Positions 48,057 through 57,106 of a DNA stretch of 64,000 nucleotides are shown piece by piece. Below the pieces are notes generated by a model, which was not told where the DNA came from, did no database searches, and worked only from the letters and a program-made list of their open reading frames with translations. Source of the DNA: Streptomyces albus subsp. chlorinus (GTDB lineage: Bacteria; Actinomycetota; Actinomycetes; Streptomycetales; Streptomycetaceae). The stretch covers positions 4,238,083 through 4,302,082 of the forward strand of contig NZ_VJOK01000001.1 in the NCBI RefSeq assembly GCF_013302895.1, given 5' to 3'. The position numbers and the translations under genes are program-made. Position 1 is the stretch's first letter. Each line of letters opens with the position of its first letter.

Positions 48057-49283
48057 ATGGCGGTGTGGGACGACCTGGTGGGCCAGGACAGAGCAATGCG
48101 GCAGCTCCAGGCTGCGGCGCACGACGCTGACGCGTACATCACCGCGGAGGCCGGGGGCGAGGCCGGGAACGCCGGGGGCTCGGCCGTCCTCTCCGGCTCG
48201 GCGATGACCCACGCCTGGCTCTTCACCGGCCCCCCCGGCGCGGGGCGCGACAAGGCGGCCCGCGCTTTCGCCGCGGCGCTCCAGTGCGTGAGCCCCGACC
48301 GCGCGCTGGGCGGCAGTCCGGGCTGCGGCTTCTGCGAGGGCTGCCATACGACGATGGTCGGCACCCACGCCGATGTGACGGTGGTCCGTACCGATCTGCT
48401 CACCATCGGTGTGAAGGAGACCCGCGCGCTGGTGCGGGAGGCCCAGATGTCCCCGGCGGGCGGGCGCTGGCAGGTGATCGTGCTGGAGGACGCCGACCGC
48501 CTCACCGAGGGCGCGGGGAACGTGCTGCTCAAGGCGGTGGAGGAGCCCGCTCCGCGTACGGTCTGGCTGCTGTGCGCGCCCTCCACGGAGGACGTCCTGC
48601 CGACGATCCGCTCCCGCTGCCGCCACCTGGCGCTGCGGACGCCGCCGGTGGACGCCGTGGCGGACCTGCTGATGCGGCGGGACGGCATCGAGCCGCGGAT
48701 GGCGGTGTTCGCCGCGCGCGCCACCCAGGGCCACATCGACCGGGCGCTGCGGCTGGCGACGGACGAGCGGGCGCGGGCCCGCCGTCAGGCGGTGCTGAAG
48801 CTGCCGACCCGGGTGGACGACGTGGGCGGGGCGCTCCGGGCCGCGCAGGAGCTGATCGACGCGGCCACGGAGGACGCCAAGCAGGTCGCGGAGGAGTTCG
48901 ACGCCAAGGAGACGGAGGAGCTGCGTGCCGCGCTCGGCGCCGCGGAGGGCAAGCGGCTGCCGCGCGGCACGGCGGGTGCGATGAAGGAGCTGGAGGACAG
49001 GCAGAAGCGCCGCTCCACGCGTACCCAGCGCGACTCCCTCGATCTGGCGCTCTCGGACCTGACGGCCTTCTACCGCGATGTGCTGGCCCGCCAGCTCGGC
49101 TCCGCCGTGGCGCTCTCGCACGACGAGTCGTCCGCGCCGATCGCCCAGCTGGCCGCGACCTCGCGGCCCGAGCAGACGCTGCGCCGTATCGAGGCGGTGC
49201 TGGAGTGCCGGCGGGCGCTGGACCGCAATGTGGCCCCGCTGCTGGCGGTGGAGGCGATGACGATGGCACTGCGCGCGGGCTGA
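48057..49283 (+). CDS. holB: DNA polymerase III subunit delta'
   Basis: Clamp-loader subunit of the replicative polymerase. The 408-residue protein opens MAVWDDLVGQDRAMRQLQAA, then HAWLFTGPPGAGRDKAARAF, in which the Walker A lysine is replaced (delta' does not hydrolyse ATP), a zinc module with CGFCEGCHTT, and VIVLEDADRLTEGAGNVLLK, EEPAPRTVWLLCAPSTEDVL and the arginine-finger SRC (TIRSRCRHLAL). The C-terminal collar domain follows. The start is leaderless: GACAAT ends six bases before the ATG. The pair tmk-holB is conserved in actinobacteria. Confidence 0.9.
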   Translation: MAVWDDLVGQDRAMRQLQAAAHDADAYITAEAGGEAGNAGGSAVLSGSAMTHAWLFTGPPGAGRDKAARAFAAALQCVSPDRALGGSPGCGFCEGCHTTMVGTHADVTVVRTDLLTIGVKETRALVREAQMSPAGGRWQVIVLEDADRLTEGAGNVLLKAVEEPAPRTVWLLCAPSTEDVLPTIRSRCRHLALRTPPVDAVADLLMRRDGIEPRMAVFAARATQGHIDRALRLATDERARARRQAVLKLPTRVDDVGGALRAAQELIDAATEDAKQVAEEFDAKETEELRAALGAAEGKRLPRGTAGAMKELEDRQKRRSTRTQRDSLDLALSDLTAFYRDVLARQLGSAVALSHDESSAPIAQLAATSRPEQTLRRIEAVLECRRALDRNVAPLLAVEAMTMALRAG

Positions 49284-49367
49284 CGCGCCAGGCCGGGGCG
49301 GCGGACGACGGGCGGGCGCCGCAGTGGGTACGCTCCCCAGCACGTGCCGCCGGTGGAGGGATGCCCG

Positions 49368-50984
49368 ATGAGTCAGACACACGCTCGCCGCGCCCGTCGC
49401 GCGGGCGCGGCGGTCCTCGCCGCCGCGGCACTGCTGCTCGCCGGCTGTTCGGGCGGTGACGGGTCCGGGAAGCCGAGCGGCGACTCCTCGAAGGGCGGCA
49501 CGCAGGCCGGCGCGGACGCCCCGCCGCTCCAGCCGCTGTCCGAGCGGACGCCGGCCGCTCTGCGCCCGTACTACGACCAGAAGCTCTCGTGGCGCTCCTG
49601 CGGCATGGAGGGCTTCGAGTGCGCGACGCTGCGGGTCCCGCTGGACTACGGCAAGCCGGGGAAGGGCCCCCGGGACACGGCGCACAACGTGAAGCTGGCC
49701 CTCGCCCGTACGAAGCCGCAGGCCGGGCAGGGCAGGCCCGAGGGCGGCTCGCTGCACGTCAACCCGGGCGGCCCCGGCGGCTCGGCGATCGCGTACCTGC
49801 AGCAGCAGGCGGCCCTCGCCTATCCGCCGCGGGTGCGCGAGCACTACTCGCTCGTCGGCATGGACCCGCGCGGTGTCGGCCGCAGCGAGCCCGTCGAGTG
49901 TCTGGGCGACCGGCAGATGGACGCCTACACGCGTGTGGACCAGACGCCGGACGACAAGAAGGAGGCCGGCGCCCTCTCCGCCGCGTACGGGCGGTTCGCC
50001 GAGGGCTGCCGGAAGCGGTCCGGCAAGCTGCTCGGTCATGTCTCCACGGCCGAGGCGGCCCGCGACATGGACGTGCTGCGCGCCGCGCTCGGCGACAAGA
50101 AGCTCAACTACGTGGGCGCCTCCTACGGCACCTACCTGGGCGCCACCTACGCGGGACTGTTCCCGCACCGCTCCGGCCGCCTCGTCCTGGACGGCGCCAT
50201 GGACCCCTCGCTGGACGCGCGCCGCGTCAACCGGGAGCAGACGGCGGGCTTCGAGACGGCGTTCAAGGCGTTCGCGCGCGACTGCGTCGGTCAGTCGGAC
50301 TGCCCTCTGGGCACCGGCAGCGTGCGCGAGGCGGGCAGGCGGCTGAACGCCTTCTTCGCGAAGGTGGACCGCGAGCCCCTCAAGACCGACTCCTCGCGCA
50401 CCCTCACCGAGTCCCTGGCCACCACGGGCGTGATCCGGGCCATGTACGACGAGGGCTCCTGGCCCGCCCTGCGCCAGGCGCTGGCGGCGGGCAGGAAGGG
50501 CGACGGCACGCCGCTGCTGGAGCTGTCCGACGACTACTACGAGCGCGGGCCGGACGGCTCCTACAGCAACACCATGTTCGCCAACCCGGCCGTGAACTGT
50601 CTCGACGCGCCCCCGGCCTTCGACGACGAGGCCGAGGCCCGCGAGGCCGTGCCCTCCTTCGAGAAGGCCAGCCCCGTCTTCGGCCGGGGCTTCGCGTGGG
50701 CCGCGCTGAACTGCGCCTCGTGGCCGGTGGACCCCACGGGCGAGCCGCACCGCATCGCCGCGAAGGGCGCCGACCCGATCCTGGTCGTCGGCACCACCCG
50801 CGACCCGGCCACCCCCTACCGCTGGGCACAGGGCCTGGCCGGCCAGCTGTCCTCGGGCCGCCTGCTGACCTACAAGGGCGACGGTCACACCGCGTACCTG
50901 CGCGGCAGCGACTGCGTCGACCGGGCCGTCAGCGGCTACCTCGTCCAGGGCAAGCCCCCCAAGGACGGCACCACCTGCCGGTGA
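49368..50984 (+). CDS. Secreted tripeptidyl aminopeptidase-like lipoprotein
   Basis: The 538-residue protein has a lipoprotein signal (RRAGAAVLAAAALLLAGC) and an alpha/beta-hydrolase peptidase of the S33 family. The nucleophile Ser is in GASYGTYLGATY, with GGPGGSAIAYL as the oxyanion region, the acidic residue in VVGTTRDPATPY and His in YKGDGHTAYL. The C-terminal Cys (GTTCR) together with others suggests disulfides. It resembles Streptomyces SlpD/SlpE and tripeptidyl aminopeptidases, which release peptides from secreted protein substrates. The ATG 49368 has GGAGGG upstream. The position right after holB and before tRNA-Thr is conserved. Confidence 0.9.
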   Translation: MSQTHARRARRAGAAVLAAAALLLAGCSGGDGSGKPSGDSSKGGTQAGADAPPLQPLSERTPAALRPYYDQKLSWRSCGMEGFECATLRVPLDYGKPGKGPRDTAHNVKLALARTKPQAGQGRPEGGSLHVNPGGPGGSAIAYLQQQAALAYPPRVREHYSLVGMDPRGVGRSEPVECLGDRQMDAYTRVDQTPDDKKEAGALSAAYGRFAEGCRKRSGKLLGHVSTAEAARDMDVLRAALGDKKLNYVGASYGTYLGATYAGLFPHRSGRLVLDGAMDPSLDARRVNREQTAGFETAFKAFARDCVGQSDCPLGTGSVREAGRRLNAFFAKVDREPLKTDSSRTLTESLATTGVIRAMYDEGSWPALRQALAAGRKGDGTPLLELSDDYYERGPDGSYSNTMFANPAVNCLDAPPAFDDEAEAREAVPSFEKASPVFGRGFAWAALNCASWPVDPTGEPHRIAAKGADPILVVGTTRDPATPYRWAQGLAGQLSSGRLLTYKGDGHTAYLRGSDCVDRAVSGYLVQGKPPKDGTTCR

Positions 50985-51063
50985 CCCCACCCCCGTCCGG
51001 AGCACCCCCGCAAACCCTGTAGACTTGTCGCCGCAGCGGCCCCCACACTGGTCGCACGCACCC

Positions 51064-51137
51064 GCCGCCTTAGCTCAGTCGGCCAGAGCGACGCACTCGT
51101 AATGCGTAGGTCAAGGGTTCGATTCCCTTAGGCGGCT
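51064..51137 (+). tRNA. tRNA-Thr (anticodon CGU)
   Basis: The acceptor stem GCCGCCT pairs with AGGCGGC, followed by discriminator T and an encoded CCA (51138-51140). The D-arm TAGCTCAGTCGGCCAGAGCG, anticodon loop CTCGTAA (anticodon CGT) and T-arm GGGTTCGATTCCC are all present. Upstream TAGACT (51020-51025) is a good -10. It reads ACG threonine codons. Confidence 0.97.
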
Positions 51138-51145
51138 CCACCGGG

Positions 51146-51176
51146 ACCCCGGGTCAGATGGATTCTGACCCGGGGT
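51146..51176 (+). terminator. Terminator of tRNA-Thr
   Basis: ACCCCGGGTCAGA (51146-51158) pairs with TCTGACCCGGGGT (51164-51176), then TCTGTGGTTTCTC. Confidence 0.75.
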
Positions 51177-51404
51177 TCTGTGGTTTCTCCGACCCTCGCA
51201 GCCGTGCTCCGAGGGATACGCGTGGGACGCACACCGGCCGGTTCCGCCCCACCGTCCCGGCGGCGTCAGGGGGTTGGTGCCGGGTGGCCTTTCTTCCTGG
51301 CTGTCCGGTGGACTACGTTCTCTTGTGGTCGACTGTGTGCCCACAGTGAGGGACGGTGCGGCCGCCCGCCCAGAGCAACATCGAGCGAACCGACGGGGAC
51401 TGGC

Positions 51405-54089
51405 GTGCAGACTGTGTTTGTGGACCGGGACGAGTCCATGGAGGAGCTTTGTTCCCTGGTGGCGGCGCTGGTCGAGGGCCGGGGCAGCGCACTGCTCGTC
51501 GAAGGTGTCTCCGGGATGGGCAAGACCTCGCTGCTCGGCGAGTTCTGCCGCCGTACGTCGCAGGCCCGGTCGGGGGCGGGAGCATGCCGGGTCGTCACCG
51601 CGCACTGCCATCCGGGCATCGGGCCGGGACTCTGGTACGGGCCGGTCATCGACATCCTCATGAAGCTGGACGCGCAGGCGGAGCAGCCGGGCCGGCTGCG
51701 GCGTTTCCTTGGCGGGGCCGGACGCGGCACGGTGCGCTCGCTGCCCGAGCTGTTGTCGGCCCTGGTGCCGGGGCTCGGTGCGGTGCTGACGATAGGGAGC
51801 GAGGCGACCAAGGCCGCGCTCGGCTCGGGGTCCATGCCGTTCGACTCGCTGCTGCCGTTCCAGCAGGGGGTCGCGACCCAGATCGTGAACGCGCTGCTGG
51901 AGCTGGCGGGTTCGGGGCCGCCCGTCGTCCTGGTGATCGACGACGTCCAGAACATCGACCAGAGCAGCCTGCTCGTCCTCGACCGGTTGCTGCGTGAGCT
52001 GCCCGGCTCCCCGCTCTCCGTCGTGCTCAGCCATGCGGTCGGTCAGACGCCGGAGAACGCGGCGGACGGTGTGGAGGAACTGCTGCGGCGTTGGGAGAGC
52101 GAGGGGTTGATCCGCTCGCACGCGCTGAGCGGCCTCCCCGATGACGCCGTCGCCGAACTCGTCCGGCACCGCCATCCGGACGCGCCGCCGACCCTCCCGG
52201 TCAGCCTCAGCCGGCTGACCGCCGGGCACCCCGTCTTCGTTCAGCTGTGTCTGGAGGAGTGGCGGCCCGAACACGGCGCCGACATCGCGCTCCCGGAGAG
52301 TCTCTCCCGGGTCGTGGAGGACCGGATGCGGAGCCTGTCCCCCGAGGATCAGCGGCTCCTGGTCACCGCTGCCACGCAGGGGGCAACGTTCCTGTCCGGT
52401 GTGGTGGCGGCCGCGGCCGAGATGCCCCATGACGAGGTCATGGAGCGGCTGCGACGGCTGTCCCGTACCCACAAGCTGATCAACCGGGCCGCGCCCCCGG
52501 ACTGGGCCCGCTACGACGCCTCGGACTGTTACGTTTTCCAGCACCAGGCCCTGTGGGACGTGCTGTACCGGCAGCAGAGCGAACAGCAGTGCCGGACCCG
52601 GCACACGCGGATCGCCCGGGCGCTGGCCGAGGGCGGCGGGGGCACGGCGAATTCGCTGGAGCGCCGCTTGGAGATCGCCCGGCACTACGAGAAGGGCGGC
52701 CCCCAGTGCCTGGCCGAGACGGCAGCCGCGCATTACGCCCTGGCCCGTTCGGCCGCCATCGAGGGACTGTCGTTCGCGGAGGCGGAGCGCCACTGCGAGA
52801 AGGCCATCCATGCCGCCCGCGCCCTCTCGGAAGGGGAGCCGGGGCGGGACAGACAGCTGGCGGAGGCCATCGAGCTGCTGCTCTCCCTGACCGAGGTGCG
52901 GTGGCGTGGCGAGTCCGAGTCCGGTGGCGGTCCGTACATCGACACTCTGGCGGCGGAGGCCGAGCGGGCGGCGTCGCGCAGCGGTTCCCTGGAACTGGTG
53001 GCCAGGACGACCCTGTTGCGCGGTAAGACGCTGATGGCGACCCGGGGTCTCGTTCCGGGGCTGGAGAAGCTCCGTGACGCCATGAGGATCGCCGAGGAGC
53101 AGGAGGACCCGGTCGCGCTGTTCGTCGCGAAGGTCGAGTACGGCCGTCAGGCCTCCAAACGCAGCCTCGCCGACGGGCTGGAGCAACTGCGGCAGGCGGA
53201 GGAGCTGTACGCCGCCGAGCCCCGGCTGGGCGGGGGCGGCGACCCGGTCCTCCAGCACGCGCGCAACCTCAACGAGATGCAACTGGGCATCACCCTGTTC
53301 GATCACGGCCGGCTCGGGCAGGCCCTGGCACGGCTGGTGCGCTGCACCGATCGTCTTCGCGGCGAGGTGCTGAACGCCGAACTCCCCATCGCGCTCAACT
53401 ACCTGGCGCAGGTGCGCGGCGGTCTCGGCCGGTTCGACGAGGCCGAGGACGTACTGCGGGAAGCACTCCGGATCGAGGCCGAACGCGGCGGCGACAGCGG
53501 ATGGCACGCCTACAACTCCGCGCTGCTCGCCCACTACCTGGCCCGGGACCCGCGGCGGCGTGGCGAGTGTCTGACGCTGATCGAGGAGGGATGGCTGGAG
53601 ACCGAGCGCACCTGGCTGATCAACCTCGTACCGATCGTCCGCAACCTCTATGCCCAGGTCCTGCTCGACACCGCCGACGGCAACCCCCGGGTCCTGGAGG
53701 CCGCCCATCGCCTCGCCGCCGACACCGTCGCGGAGACGCGCCGTACCGGTATGGTCCGCAGTGAGATCGCCGCGCTGTGCCTGAACGGTCAGGTCCGGCT
53801 CCGGCAGGGGGACGTGCGGGCGGCCGAGGAGAACGCCCGCCAGGCCGTCGGTCTCCTGACCCGGACAGGGGACATGCCCGCGCTCCGCAGTGAGGAAGTG
53901 CTCTTCCACGCCGCTCGCGCCCTGCGTGCCGCGGGAGCCGGCGGGGAGGCGGGGGACCTTCTGGAGCGGGCTCGTGCCAAGGTGGCCCAGAAGGCCGACA
54001 GTCTCGAGGACGCGGAACTGCGTCGCGGTTTCCTCGAAGACGTCCCGCTCAACCGGGCCATCGCGCTCGGCGACCTGGAGAGTGAGTGA
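51405..54089 (+). CDS. STAND-type AAA ATPase with tetratricopeptide-like repeats
   Basis: This 894-residue signalling ATPase starts at GTG 51405 (MQTVFVDRDESMEELCSLVA). The P-loop is VSGMGKTSLLGEFCRR (~34) and the Walker B VVLVIDDVQNIDQSSLLVL (~175-190). A winged-helix-like region follows (LPESLSRVVEDRMRSLSPED), then from ~440 a long helical repeat domain typical of TPR modules (AHYALARSAAIEGLSFAEAE ... ALNYLAQVRGGLGRFDEAED). It resembles the ATPase/TPR core of large LuxR-type (LAL) regulators but has no C-terminal HTH. Its stop overlaps the start of a QueD/PTPS-like gene (GTGA), so the two form one operon next to tRNA-Thr. I infer a nucleotide-gated sensor whose ligand or output is unknown. 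Confidence 0.8.
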   Translation: MQTVFVDRDESMEELCSLVAALVEGRGSALLVEGVSGMGKTSLLGEFCRRTSQARSGAGACRVVTAHCHPGIGPGLWYGPVIDILMKLDAQAEQPGRLRRFLGGAGRGTVRSLPELLSALVPGLGAVLTIGSEATKAALGSGSMPFDSLLPFQQGVATQIVNALLELAGSGPPVVLVIDDVQNIDQSSLLVLDRLLRELPGSPLSVVLSHAVGQTPENAADGVEELLRRWESEGLIRSHALSGLPDDAVAELVRHRHPDAPPTLPVSLSRLTAGHPVFVQLCLEEWRPEHGADIALPESLSRVVEDRMRSLSPEDQRLLVTAATQGATFLSGVVAAAAEMPHDEVMERLRRLSRTHKLINRAAPPDWARYDASDCYVFQHQALWDVLYRQQSEQQCRTRHTRIARALAEGGGGTANSLERRLEIARHYEKGGPQCLAETAAAHYALARSAAIEGLSFAEAERHCEKAIHAARALSEGEPGRDRQLAEAIELLLSLTEVRWRGESESGGGPYIDTLAAEAERAASRSGSLELVARTTLLRGKTLMATRGLVPGLEKLRDAMRIAEEQEDPVALFVAKVEYGRQASKRSLADGLEQLRQAEELYAAEPRLGGGGDPVLQHARNLNEMQLGITLFDHGRLGQALARLVRCTDRLRGEVLNAELPIALNYLAQVRGGLGRFDEAEDVLREALRIEAERGGDSGWHAYNSALLAHYLARDPRRRGECLTLIEEGWLETERTWLINLVPIVRNLYAQVLLDTADGNPRVLEAAHRLAADTVAETRRTGMVRSEIAALCLNGQVRLRQGDVRAAEENARQAVGLLTRTGDMPALRSEEVLFHAARALRAAGAGGEAGDLLERARAKVAQKADSLEDAELRRGFLEDVPLNRAIALGDLESE

Positions 54090-54535
54090 TCCTCGTGCCC
54101 GACGGGAACGGAACGCCGCTCGCGGACCCGAGGCTGGGCGCTGCCGGGATGCTGACCATCACCAAGGAGTTCCACTTCTCGGCGAGCCACGTGCTCGACA
54201 AGCTGCCCTCCTGGCACAAGTGTGCTCGCCCGCACGGTCACAACTACGTCGTCGTCATGGAGCTGTGCGCCGCCCCGGAGGCGCTGACGGACGCGGGGTT
54301 CGTCCGCGATTACGGGGATCTCGACGCGTTCAGGAAATGGGTCGACGAGACCCTCGACCACCGTCACCTCAACGAGGTCATGGAGCTGTCGCCCTCGGCT
54401 GAGCACCTCGCGTGGTGGATCCACCAGGAGTGGGCGGGAACCTATCCGGAGCTGGTGGCCGTGTGGGTCTCCGAGACGCCCAGGACCTGGGCGATCTACC
54501 GAGCTGCCCAGGGCGGTTCCGCGCCGGTGGGGTGA
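54086..54535 (+). CDS. 6-pyruvoyl-tetrahydropterin synthase/QueD-like enzyme
   Basis: The 149-residue protein starts at a GTG overlapping the ATPase stop, with GGAG 5 bases upstream. From residue ~22 it shows the T-fold signature: LTITKEFHFSASHVLDKLPS (first zinc His), WHKCARPHGHNYVVVMELCA (catalytic Cys and HGH zinc ligands) and RDYGDLDAFRKWVDETLDHR with the conserved D...LDH and a later SPSAEHLAWWI. All key residues are present, so it is probably active on 7,8-dihydroneopterin triphosphate (pterin or 7-deazaguanine pathway). No other folate or queuosine gene is nearby; the only neighbour is the STAND ATPase, which may use the product as a signal. Confidence 0.85.
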   Translation: MILVPDGNGTPLADPRLGAAGMLTITKEFHFSASHVLDKLPSWHKCARPHGHNYVVVMELCAAPEALTDAGFVRDYGDLDAFRKWVDETLDHRHLNEVMELSPSAEHLAWWIHQEWAGTYPELVAVWVSETPRTWAIYRAAQGGSAPVG

Positions 54536-54587
54536 GGGGTGGTCTCCGCGGAGTCGAGGATGACCGTTTTGCGCTAGTTTTATTCGT

Positions 54588-55979
54588 ATGGAGACCGTAC
54601 GGCGTGTCTTCCGGCTGGTTCCCCTGGTCGTCGCGGTGGTGGCCGCGTTGGTGCTGGGCCTCGGGGCCGGGCCGGCGCTGGGTGCGGCCGGCGGGGTGGA
54701 CGACGCGGGGCGGGCGCTGCGGGACGGGCCCGTCTACGTGGACCCGCGGGCGCGGGATGTGCTGCCCCGGGCGGACGCCCGTGCGCTGGCGGACAAGATC
54801 GAACGGGCGGACAAGCCCGTCTTCGTCGCCGTACTGCCCGCCTCCGGGGAGTTCGACCGCCGCACGCTGCTGCGGGACCTGCGGACCGAGACCGGTGTCA
54901 CCGGGGTGTACGCGGTCGTGCTCGGTGACCGGTTCGACGCGGCGGCGGACAGCCAGGTCATGTCGCACGACGCCGTCCGGCACCTGGCGGATGCGGCGCA
55001 GCGCGGGCACCAGGGCGATCCCCGGGCGATGGTGACCGCCTTCGTCGGCCAGGCCGTGCGGCAGGCGGACGGCGGCGCGCCGTCGTCCTGGGACGGCTCA
55101 GGCGCGCAGGACAGCCGCACCGGCGGCGGTGTGGGCGCCGTCGCCACGCTGGGTGTCCTCCTGCTGCTGGCCGTGACCGGCGCCCTCCTGGTCCGGCGGC
55201 GTGGCCGCCTCCAGCGGGAGCGGCGGGAGCGGGCCGGACTGGAGCAGCTGCGTCCGGTGGTGGACGAGGACATCACCGCGTTCGGCGAGGAACTGAGCCG
55301 TATCGGGTTCGACCCCTCGTCCCCGGGTGGCGGCGGGGGGGCGAGTCAGGAGGCGCGGGACGACTACGCGCGCGCCCTCGACGCGTACGAAGAGGCCAAG
55401 TCGGCCATGGACCGGGCACGCCGTCCTGACGACGTACGGCGCGTCAGCGAGGCCCTGGAGCGGGGGCGCTTCGCCCTCGCCACGCTGGACGCACGGCTGA
55501 AGGGCGAGCCGCTGCCCGAGCGCAGGCCCCCGTGCTTCTTCGACCCACGGCACGGCCCCTCGGTCGAGAACGTCGCCTGGACGCCGCCGGACGGCGGCGG
55601 CGAGCGCACCGTTCCGGTGTGCGCCGCCGACGCGACCCGCCTGGCCGACGGCGACGAGCCCCTCGCCCGCCAGGTCGGCACCCCGCGCGGAACGCGCCCG
55701 TACTGGGACGCCGGCCCCGTCTACGCCCCCTGGGCCGCCGGCTACTTCGGCGGCGGCCTGCTGCCCGGCATGCTGATGGGCACCCTCCTCGGCGGCAGCC
55801 TGTTCGGGCCGTACGCCTACGGCGCCGACGGTTACGGCGACGCGGGCGGCGACTTCTCGGGCGGTGACTACTCCGGCGGTGACTTCGACTCCCGCGACTT
55901 CGGCGGTGGCGGCGGCTTCGGGGACGGCGGTGGCGGCTTCGGCGGCGGCGGTGACTTCGGTGGTGGCGGAGGTTTCTGA
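54588..55979 (+). CDS. TPM-like membrane protein with Gly-rich C-terminus
   Basis: The 463-residue protein has a signal peptide (VPLVVAVVAALVLGLGAGPA... at 12-35), an extracytoplasmic alpha/beta domain (DARALADKIERADKPVFVAV) resembling the TPM fold, a transmembrane helix (VATLGVLLLLAVTGALLV), then a cytoplasmic helical stretch (QEARDDYARALDAYEEAKSA) and a hydrophobic, Gly-rich tail (FGGGLLPGMLMGTLLGGSLF, then a long series of GG[D/F] repeats). Proteins of this plan occur beside regulators in Streptomyces; function unknown. Leaderless start: TAGTTT ends seven bases before the ATG. The 55980-56360 gap that follows carries only a short TTGCCGG repeat. Confidence 0.7.
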   Translation: METVRRVFRLVPLVVAVVAALVLGLGAGPALGAAGGVDDAGRALRDGPVYVDPRARDVLPRADARALADKIERADKPVFVAVLPASGEFDRRTLLRDLRTETGVTGVYAVVLGDRFDAAADSQVMSHDAVRHLADAAQRGHQGDPRAMVTAFVGQAVRQADGGAPSSWDGSGAQDSRTGGGVGAVATLGVLLLLAVTGALLVRRRGRLQRERRERAGLEQLRPVVDEDITAFGEELSRIGFDPSSPGGGGGASQEARDDYARALDAYEEAKSAMDRARRPDDVRRVSEALERGRFALATLDARLKGEPLPERRPPCFFDPRHGPSVENVAWTPPDGGGERTVPVCAADATRLADGDEPLARQVGTPRGTRPYWDAGPVYAPWAAGYFGGGLLPGMLMGTLLGGSLFGPYAYGADGYGDAGGDFSGGDYSGGDFDSRDFGGGGGFGDGGGGFGGGGDFGGGGGF

Positions 55980-56256
55980 CCCGACTGAGGAAGACGGGAC
56001 GTTTGATCGGACCTCTGGGTGGTTACGCACCTCAATGCGCGGGGCAGAGCTCGCCTCGCGTAGGCACCGGCGGGTTGGGGACACAGCCCCCGGTGCCGCT
56101 TCGTCCCGGTCCGGTGCCACTGCGGGCCACGCCCACGCCTTTGTGCCGTCACCGTCGCCGTCATCCTTCACCTTCACTTTCGCCTTCGCCATCACCGCCG
56201 CCGGTGCCCGCCGAGGCGCTGCACCGGGTGCGGACCGCCACCCGGTTGCCGTTCGT

Positions 56257-56293
56257 CGGTTGCCGGTTGCCGGTTGCCGGTTGCCGGTTGCCG
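56257..56293. repeat. Seven-base tandem repeat (GGTTGCC)
   Basis: GGTTGCC is repeated five times without interruption, then degenerates into GTTGTTGGTTG. It is located between the TPM-like gene and the Q/P-rich gene, and outside any supported coding region. Confidence 0.8.
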
Positions 56294-56360
56294 TTGTTGG
56301 TTGTTGTGCGTTGGTGAGGGGCTGACGGTGAGGGACTGGCCGCTGGCCGGCCGCCTGGCT

Positions 56361-56873
56361 CTAGGGCTGCTGCTCGCCCGGTTCCGACTCCGCGACCGCA
56401 TGCTGTGCCTGCTGTGCGGCCTGCGCCTGCTGTGACTGCTGGGGCTGCTGTGTCTGCTGTGTGCTCTGGTCGTGCTGTGCGTTCTGCGTGTGCAGGGGCT
56501 GGGGGCTCTGCGGTGCCTGGTGCGGCGCGGGCTGCTGAGGCTGCTGGGGCTGTCCCATGTGCGGCTGGGCCGACGCCTGGTACTGGGGCTGAGGCCGTGA
56601 CTGGGGCTGTGACTGCGGCGGGTGCTCCGCCTGCTGGGGCCGCGAGGACGGTTCCGGCTCCGGCCGGGACTCGGGCCCGGGTTCCGGTTCGGACTCGGCC
56701 TCGGGGACTCTTCCGGTGTCGGGGTGCCGGCTGTGCACGGGGGAGAAGTCCAGCGCCTGTTCCGCTTCCTGACGCAGCTCCTGCGCGGCCTGGCGGACGT
56801 CGGCGGGTACGTCGCCGTGCTCCTGGATGAGGCTGTTGTAGATCGGCGAAGCGGAACCGTTGTCGGCCTGCAT
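56361..56873 (-). CDS. Gln/Pro-rich hypothetical protein
   Basis: The 170-residue protein (ATG 56873, AGAGGAGAA upstream) begins with a conserved-looking head MQADNGSASPIYNSLIQEHG then DVPADVRQAAQELRQEAEQA, and continues as a disordered tail of Pro, Gln, Ser and Glu repeats (PQPQYQASAQPHMGQPQQPQ). Only the first ~50 residues look folded. Similar short heads with variable tails occur in Streptomyces, but no function is known. Confidence 0.6.
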   Translation of the reverse strand: MQADNGSASPIYNSLIQEHGDVPADVRQAAQELRQEAEQALDFSPVHSRHPDTGRVPEAESEPEPGPESRPEPEPSSRPQQAEHPPQSQPQSRPQPQYQASAQPHMGQPQQPQQPAPHQAPQSPQPLHTQNAQHDQSTQQTQQPQQSQQAQAAQQAQHAVAESEPGEQQP

Positions 56874-57106
56874 GGTGCGGTTCTCCTCTCGAGCGGTGAC
56901 ACAGAACCGGCCACCCGCGTCGAGCGCGACGGGCGGCCAGTCGCAGACCATACGCCCTCGAACCGCGACGTTTGGGGCTGAGACCGCCTCTTGTGGCGTA
57001 CCTCGCAGCGGCACGGTGGTCCCTTTTCCGCCACGACGGCGGGACGGCCCAGGGGATCGGCGGAACCTCACCAAGGGATCGGCGGGACGTCCCCGAAGGG
57101 AAGGGC

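Noticed and set aside
51111..53909. Minus-strand ORF of over 900 codons across the STAND ATPase
   Set aside because: Shadow of the plus-strand gene; the opposite frame has clear Walker motifs and TPR pattern.
51141..55979. Integrated island at the 3' end of tRNA-Thr
   Set aside because: No repeat of the tRNA 3' end found downstream and no integrase; composition equals the chromosome.
56257..56293. CRISPR-like array
   Set aside because: The seven-base units are contiguous with no spacers and no cas genes.
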